From the NCBI GenBank assembly GCA_035235625.1, contig CP141140.1, positions 16,884,685 to 16,948,684 on the forward strand: a DNA stretch of 64,000 nucleotides, read 5' to 3'. This DNA comes from Saururus chinensis (taxonomy: Eukaryota; Streptophyta; Magnoliopsida; Piperales; Saururaceae). Within the stretch, counting starts at the first letter, position 1. Each line of letters starts with the position of its first letter. The notes below the pieces were generated by a model. It made no database searches, was not told the origin of the DNA, and worked only from the letters and a program-made list of their open reading frames with translations. The position numbers were made by a program, and so were the translations under genes. This document shows positions 58,317 through 64,000 of the stretch, in pieces.

Positions 58317-60550
58317 ATGGAAAGGGATACACAAAGTTTGTTTTGTGTTTGGGACGTACATTGGGATGCAAGTTGTAGGAAATATAATTGCGACAATGCA
58401 AAATCAAAACTAATTGAAGTTCCATGCATGGTGACTTATGTTGCTCTCTTGGATATGTTGTACGATGTGTGTCAATGGTCAAAGAAAGAGTACTTATTAA
58501 AGTTAAGTTTCATATATCCTATTGTAGTGCCTATTGACCTTCCCCCTTCTAAAAAAATGACAATGGAACTCTATATTGCTTCCTTCGAGAGAATAAATTG
58601 AGGTTGAATGGAATATCATTGATGATAACTGAAGTACGGAAAGAGAATATTACTGAAGGGAATATTAGTGTCAAGGTGTCGAAACGGCACGAGGAGATGA
58701 TAAGAAAAAGTGCAAAGTGGGAGGAGAATATAGGAAGAAGTGGAGCCATGTGGGAGGAGAAGGGCACATTTTCTAGTGTACTATACAAGACAATTGTCAA
58801 TCTCAGTTATGATGAAGATAAACTCCAAGTTGATGAGCTATTTCATTTAGAGGAGGAGAGTAGGATGAAGAAAACTCAAACATCCCGAATTGATATTGAG
58901 TCAAAAGGAACACTCAATGACCTTGCAAGTGTAAAGGAAGAATTCGATATCGATTTAAGCATTAATGAATATGTCCCAAACAAGAATATAGATGACTTTC
59001 AATTTGGGTAGGATCCTTATTATATTTCACCATCAACATATGAAGATGATCCTATAGGCGAGAAGAATAATGGTGCAGAAGACCATGATATGAGTGCTCT
59101 AACACCCGAAGATCAGCCTTGTCCTAATGATCAAAGGTACAATCAATATTGTGAATCTGGATTTGTAAGTTTGTATTAAGTATGTATATGTATGAGACTA
59201 TTAATACAAAATATATTGTGTAGATCAAATGGAAGCACTTGTAGTCAGCAACCGCCTATTGAAGAAGATGTGGAAAACATAGATAGTCCAAAAATATCAA
59301 TTCCAGTTTCAGTTCTAGTTGAAAGAAGGTAAGTTTGTTTTTTATTTTGGAAGTTTATAAGTTCTGCAGTTATACAGTGTGGCAGTTTTTCAGCTTGGCA
59401 GTTATACAGTGTGGCAGTTTTTTCATTTGGCAGTCTTTCAATTTGGCCGTTTTCCAATTTGGCAGTTTTTCTTTTGGTAGTGTATTAGTGTGTGGTGGTT
59501 ATTCTTTTTAGCATGGTTTATTTTTGGTAGTTTCTAGTTTAATAATTTACATTTATACTTTTCAGAAAGAATAAGAGATTGATACTTGTTGAAGAACCCT
59601 CAAGTTTGGTGTACAAAATGAACATTACTGGGGAGGATCCCTATGTAAATAATGACTTTGGTGTTCAATTAGGGAAGGCCTTCTATGATTGCGAATTGAT
59701 AGAAATTGGTCAACAGTTCAAGGACAAAGCCATGCTTCAACTTCACCTTCACAACATGGCCATGTACACCAAGTTTCAGTTTAAGGTTATATATTTAAAT
59801 AAATCAAGGTATACAATCAAATGTGTTCTTGAGAACTGCCCATGGAGACTACATGCCTCAAGAATTAGTGGATGTTTCATGTTCAAAGTGAAAGAAATGA
59901 ATTCAGTATTCAAAGACATTACTTGGTGAAGATCATTGTCAAGCAAAAAGTGGGATTATCGCTGATGCTATATACAGTCGTATGGAGGGATGTGGGTCTT
60001 ACACACTAGACGATATAAAAAAGATATTAATGTCAAGTATGGAGTTTCTATAAGTTACCGTAAGGCTTGGAAGGTTGAAGAAGTCGTTGTAGAAAAGTTG
60101 AGGGGAACGTTTAAGGAGTCTTATGCTGACCTTCCAGCATATCTCCACAAATATCCAATACGACATTAGAGACAAATCTTTCCAAAGGTGTTTTGTATCA
60201 TTTGGTGTGTATGTGTGTGTGTTGAGAATTTCAAGAGGCACATGCGTAAGGTAATTGCCATATACGGCACACATTTAAAAGGACAATATAGGGGAATCTT
60301 ATTTGTGGCATTAACTTTGGATGATGACAATCACTTGTACCCCATTGCGTTGGGGATAGGAGAATTGGAAAACAACGACTCATGGGAGTGGGTCCTTAAA
60401 CTTCTGAAGCATGTCCTGGGCCACATTGAAGGGCTAGTTATCATATTTGACAGAAATCGTTCAATCATTTCACAGGTTCAAAAAGTATTTCCGTATTATG
60501 TACATGGATATTTCATATACAAACATGTTAAATTAAAAATCAATCAGAAG
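58317..60550 (+). pseudogene. MURA transposase remnant of the MULE
   Basis: Order as in plant MURA. An N-terminal region at 58317-58601 (VPCMVTYVALLDMLYDVCQWSKKEY) is followed by a charged region at 58598-59011. A MuDR-type domain lies at 59700-59925 (IGQQFKDKAMLQLHLHNMAM, CVLENCPWRLHASRI). The DDE core is at 60240-60540 (KVIAIYGTHLKGQYRGILFV, LYPIALGIGELENNDSWEWVL, IIFDRNRSI). The first catalytic Asp, expected in DGTHLKG, is Tyr. Stops and frame changes occur at 59012, 59927 and near 60166. SWIM and later parts are missing or replaced by repeats. Confidence 0.8.
59345..59525 (-). repeat. Island of TTTGGCAGTTTTTCA repeats in the MULE
   Basis: Six or more short units (TGTGGCAGTTTTTCA, TTTGGCAGTCTTTCA and similar) in the gap between transposase exons. 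Reverse-complemented, they match the AACTG(G/C)AAAA words seen in the left half of the element. Confidence 0.7.
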
Positions 60551-60554
60551 GGAA

Positions 60555-61345
60555 TATACATATATTGTATAATCAAGCTATTAATATATGAAAAAAATAA
60601 TGCCTAAAAAATTCAATTATTGCTCAATAATGAAGCTCTTTCTTATCCAGTTTTATGATTTTCCAGTGTTATAGTTTTCCAGTTTTATATGTTTCCAGTT
60701 ATTCAGTTTCATACTTTTCCACCTATTTTACGGCAAATGACCAGTAAAATTCCTGTCAATTTCCAATTTTTTGGTTTTATAGTTTTTAGGTTTTGTAGTT
60801 ATTCAGTTCACAATTTCATATTAATATTTATCATACGTACTAATCACAACAAGCAATTTGTAAAATGCTTTATTCTCAACAAAATCTACCTTTACAGTTA
60901 TCTAGTTTTCCAGTTTTATGATTTTCCAGTGTTATAGTTTTCCAGGTTTATAGTTTTCTAGTTTTATATGTTTCCAGTTATTCGGTTTCATACTTTTCCA
61001 CCTATTTTATGGCAAATGACCAGTAAAATTCCTGTCAATTTCCAATTTTTCATATTAATACATATGTTGTATAATCAAGCTATTAATATATGAAAAAACT
61101 AATGCTTAAAAATTTTAATTATTGCTCACTAATGAAGCTCTTTCTTATCGAGTTTTCTAGTTTTATGATTTTCCTGTGTTATAGTTTTCCAGGTTTATAG
61201 TTTTCTAGTTTTATATGTTTCCAGTTATTCAGTTTCATACTTTTCCACCTATTTTACGGCAAATGACCAATAAAATTCCTGTCAATTTCTAATTTTTTGG
61301 TTTTATAGTTTTCCAGGTTTGTAGTTTTTCAGTTCACAGTTTCAT
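60555..61345 (-). repeat. Duplicated repeat block near the MULE right end
   Basis: Two large copies, offset about 505 bases, start TATTGTATAATCAAGCTATTA at about 60563 and 61067. Each is followed by CCAGTTTTATAGTTTTCCAG-type words, TTTCCACCTATTTTA(C/T)GGCAAA and AATTCCTGTCAATTTC. A partial third copy starts at about 60895. They lie directly inside the right terminal repeat. Confidence 0.8.
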
Positions 61346-61379
61346 ATTAATATTTATCATACGTACTAATCACAACAAG

Positions 61380-61940
61380 CATTTTATAAAATGTTTTATT
61401 CTCAACAAAATCTACCTTTTTATTATTATGTGACAGTCACAATAATATAGGAACTACATGCACAAACCAAATAGACCCAAGCATGAAAATTGTTCAATTT
61501 TCATTTCAATAATCATGTATGGGACATGGAGGCAAGATCCAATGACTCTCAATAGCAAATATATCCTACTTTGTTTAAAAAAAATACCTTCAGATGAGGG
61601 CATTGCGGGCAAGGGCGAGATGAGGCAGTGCAGGTGAGAGCGAGGCCGAGGTGAGGGGGAGAGATGAAGTCGGAAATGACAAAGAGGGTAGTGAGACGAC
61701 CAGTTGCTCTTCGGGAGTTGGATGTGGAGAGGGAGACGAACAACCACTCTCCGGGAAGCGGTAGTGGAGAGGGAGACGAAGAGACACCATTCACCAAGGA
61801 GAAGAGTACTTTGGGGAGGGTATTTTAGTCAAAAATGCTCCCACATGTATAAGTTCTCACGTAAGCAAGTCTACTTTGGTAAAAAGTAGAAACTTGCTCA
61901 CATTTCAGTTAAAGTAGGAGTCTACTTTGGTCAATTCCTC
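61380..61940 (-). repeat. Right terminal inverted repeat of the MULE
   Basis: Inverted partner of 52026-52700. Open frames at 61454-61797 on the minus strand are translations of this repeat, not genes. Confidence 0.8.
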
Positions 61941-61949
61941 TATAGTTTA
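61941..61949. repeat. Right 9-bp target-site duplication of the MULE
   Basis: TATAGTTTA, identical to 52017-52025. Confidence 0.92.
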
Positions 61950-63518
61950 GGACAGGAAGAGGAAGGCTACACCAGTGTTTGTTCATGGATGCTTCTTCGA
62001 AGACTTGTGGACTTGTATGATGTGTACGTAGTATCGATCTGACATAAAATTTTTTTAATAGACATACAACAATTACTCTTGACAGTGATGGAACGACAAG
62101 TACTTGTCCACATCCCGGTCTTAGCATGGGAAGAGTTTTTATGGTCATTGTTGATAATGAGCCTAATGAAAGTCGTTGATATTTAAGATCAACAACGTAC
62201 ATAATAGTTGATATTAGTAAGGAGATACTTACATTAATATATATTAATATATACATCTTCAATCTTGTAGATGAATGACTCTTATGTATAACTTGAATTG
62301 TACTCATTATCCGAAGGGAGCATAAAAATTCTTTCCCGGATAGTACTCGCATACTTGTGCCAGAATTTATGAAATTGCTAGGTAATGTTGATTATCATTC
62401 CCCCGCGCACCCCCCCCCCCCCCCCCCGCTGTCACTGTTATTATGCTTTCTTGTATAAACTAAATACAAAACAACATGTCAATATTTTTATCTGTACCTT
62501 TCTAATCATTTATAAGATATATACAGCCCATGCATATAGTAAATGTATTGAAATACACATACCATATTAGATACTAAAAATGAGTAAAAAAGTTAATATG
62601 AACTTAAGCTTGCATGCATTGCATAAGCCTAGGTCTATTGTACATTGTTGGATTTAAATTTAATGGTGCACATCTTTTAGAGTGGAGGGATGAAAAATAA
62701 CACACCCTCTTGTTTTTACAGGTCATGCGATGAAAATCAAACAGCTGAGATGAGCTTGCGCACGTGAGCTTCGGCTCTTATAAATAGGGCTGAAATTGGG
62801 TCAGGTTGGGCCTGAGTGAGGCCTTGACCCCTACCGTCCTATTTCCCGGCCCCATGGGTTTTTTTATTAAAAAAAATTAATAAAAGAACTACATTTTTCG
62901 GGTAATGTCTCGCTAGTTATCCTTATAAAATATAAGATAATATACACATGGCCTTCCGTCATTAACAATTGAGGGTGCTAATGAGCTGAGCCAGCTCGTC
63001 GAGCAAATGTGCATCGACTCAACTCAAATATGACTCAACTCAAACTTGACTTGAACTCGAATTATTTTTAGTTGAGTTTGAGCATACCCTTGCTCAATTC
63101 AACTCGGCTCAAATAAAACTCGAACTCGACTCAAACTTGAATGAAATTCATAAATATATTTTATAATATAAATATATACATATTGACACTTATGTATACA
63201 TGTGCATAATTATCAATCCCAATTTATATTTATAATATATACATATATATTACAAATTTATATGAATATAATGTCTATCTATTAAGTATTGGCTTATATC
63301 ATACATGATATATATTTTTGAGAAGTAAACATTTAAAGACACATTATACACATATGTCCACATGTGATATGTATTAAAATTTAGATATATTATATAAATA
63401 ATATTTAATAAAATACATATATAAATAATACAATTAAGTAAAAAATATATATATTATACTACATATCAAACAATATATTAATAACTAAGACAATATGTTA
63501 TGATAATGTCCAAAGAGC
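61950..63518. other. Intergenic DNA between the MULE and the hAT element
   Basis: No gene recognised. A homopolymer of C at 62411-62427 follows CCCCGCGCAC. 62980-63140 contains CTCGA / ACTCAA words typical of repetitive spacer. 63150-63480 is very AT-rich with TATA runs. Confidence 0.45.
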
Positions 63519-64000
63519 CAGGGACGGAGCCAGGAAAAAACCTCAAGGGGGGCCAAAGTATATTATATAAAAAAATGATTAGAGAATTTGGTATGGACTA
63601 CTACTATTTTTTTTTATAACAAATGCATTGTACTTAAGGTTTGGGGGGACATAAACCAAAACCCCAATAAAATAAAATTGACCTATCATAACAAAAGAAA
63701 CTTATTTAAGTTGTGCCCGAAGCTCGCTCATTTTATAAAATTCATCAATAATTGTATCTGTGGTAATCTCATCTGCAATTTCTTTCTCAATATATATTAT
63801 CAAATAATTAGCAAGAAATTCATCCTCCATCTTGTTGCGAAGTCTATTTTTTACAATTTTCATAGCTGAGAATGCCCTTTCAGTTGTTGCTGTTGAAACT
63901 GGAAGAGTTAATACAAGGCAAATCAACCGGTAGATAAGAGGGTAAACTTCTGATTTTCAAGTTTGCACTAATTTTTGACAAAGTTCTGTAATGGTTGACA
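63519..64000 (-). mobile_element. End of a hAT transposon, running out of the window
   Basis: The terminus CAGGGACGGAGCCAGG at 63519 is the characteristic end of a plant hAT group, followed by CTCAAGGGGGGCCAAAG. The transposase 3' end on the minus strand starts about 180 bases inside. The 8 bases CCAAAGAG (63511-63518) are the candidate target duplication; the other end is beyond 64000. Confidence 0.75.
63702..64000 (-). pseudogene. hAT transposase, C-terminal dimerisation domain (partial)
   Basis: The minus-strand translation gives LCQKLVQT-stop-KSEVYPLIYRLICLVLTLPVSTATTERAFSAMKIVKNRLRNKMEDEFLANYLIIYIEKEI, the hAT dimerisation domain of the TTF-zinc-finger/DUF4371 type. A TGA lies before KSEVYP, where related proteins usually have Arg or another residue; a CGA to TGA change would explain it. 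The stop at 63702 is the natural end. The N-terminal part is outside the window. Confidence 0.8.

Larger units (their letters stand above)
52026..61940 (+). mobile_element. Mutator-like element carrying an Ulp1-type protease gene (9,915 bp)
   Basis: Termini GAGTAATTGACCAAAGTAG (left) and, inverted, GAGGAATTGACCAAAGTAG (right), with the identical 9 bases TATAGTTTA on each side (52017-52025 and 61941-61949). Inverted similarity extends inward for several hundred bases: AGACTCCTACTTTA, CTTTTTACCAAAGTAGACTT, GAGAACTTATACA, CTCCCCAAA, then CCTCATCTGNAGGTAT and CCTATATTATTGTGACTGT. Inside, on the plus strand, lie a DUF1985/Ulp1 gene remnant and a MURA transposase remnant. 9-bp duplications, long terminal repeats and an added Ulp1-like gene are known of Kaonashi-like plant MULEs. 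Both genes are broken, so this copy cannot move by itself. Confidence 0.92.

Noticed and set aside
62411..62427. Run of 17 C as a biological signal
   Set aside because: Homopolymers of this kind are often sequencing or assembly uncertain, and nothing around it gives it meaning.

Overview
This window is nuclear DNA of a flowering plant. Genes are split by spliceosomal introns with GT..AG junctions, targeting and regulatory proteins are plant-type, and most of the DNA between genes is AT-rich transposon wreckage. A monocot outside the grasses is my best guess from the style of the proteins and long terminal repeats (LTRs), but the window does not settle the lineage. Exon coordinates below come from hand translation of splice junctions that keep the reading frame and match known plant family architecture.

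Six protein-coding genes look functional, all on the minus strand: a mitochondrial-type DEAD-box RNA helicase of the RH9/RH53 group (6020-9394, 7 exons, 598 aa); a short two-exon unknown protein with an RWKELLGL motif (20344-20940); RAD54, the SWI2/SNF2 recombination motor (23951-31916, 21 exons, 961 aa); two small single-exon EF-hand proteins (40607-40897 and 44204-44479); and a PLANT CADMIUM RESISTANCE / PLAC8 membrane protein (50923-51613, 3 exons). A third EF-hand copy (32975-33263) is a pseudogene. It lies in a local duplication of about 1.3 kb (32045-33375 against 39757-41005) that starts just upstream of RAD54.

The rest is layered mobile DNA. 1-1566 is the end of a long LTR, followed by a 649-bp tandem duplication. 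10.3-17.3 kb is a decayed Mutator-like element (MULE) whose body is interrupted by a 3,770-bp solo LTR (10601-14370) with a perfect 5-bp target duplication. A second solo LTR (34473-38084), also with a perfect 5-bp duplication, sits inside one arm of a Harbinger-like inverted-repeat element, and a sister of that element lies at 39195-39748. A 5' Copia fragment with LTR, primer binding site and gag/protease remnant occupies 45344-48680. The end of a hAT element starts at 63519 and runs out of the window.

The most striking object is a 9,915-bp MULE at 52026-61940. Its 9-bp target duplication is exact and its terminal inverted repeats are several hundred bases long. It carries a decayed DUF1985/Ulp1-like cysteine-protease gene next to a decayed MURA transposase gene. 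Every non-coding interval inside it is filled with short degenerate repeats that switch strand once along the element. It starts about 410 bp upstream of the cadmium-resistance-type gene.
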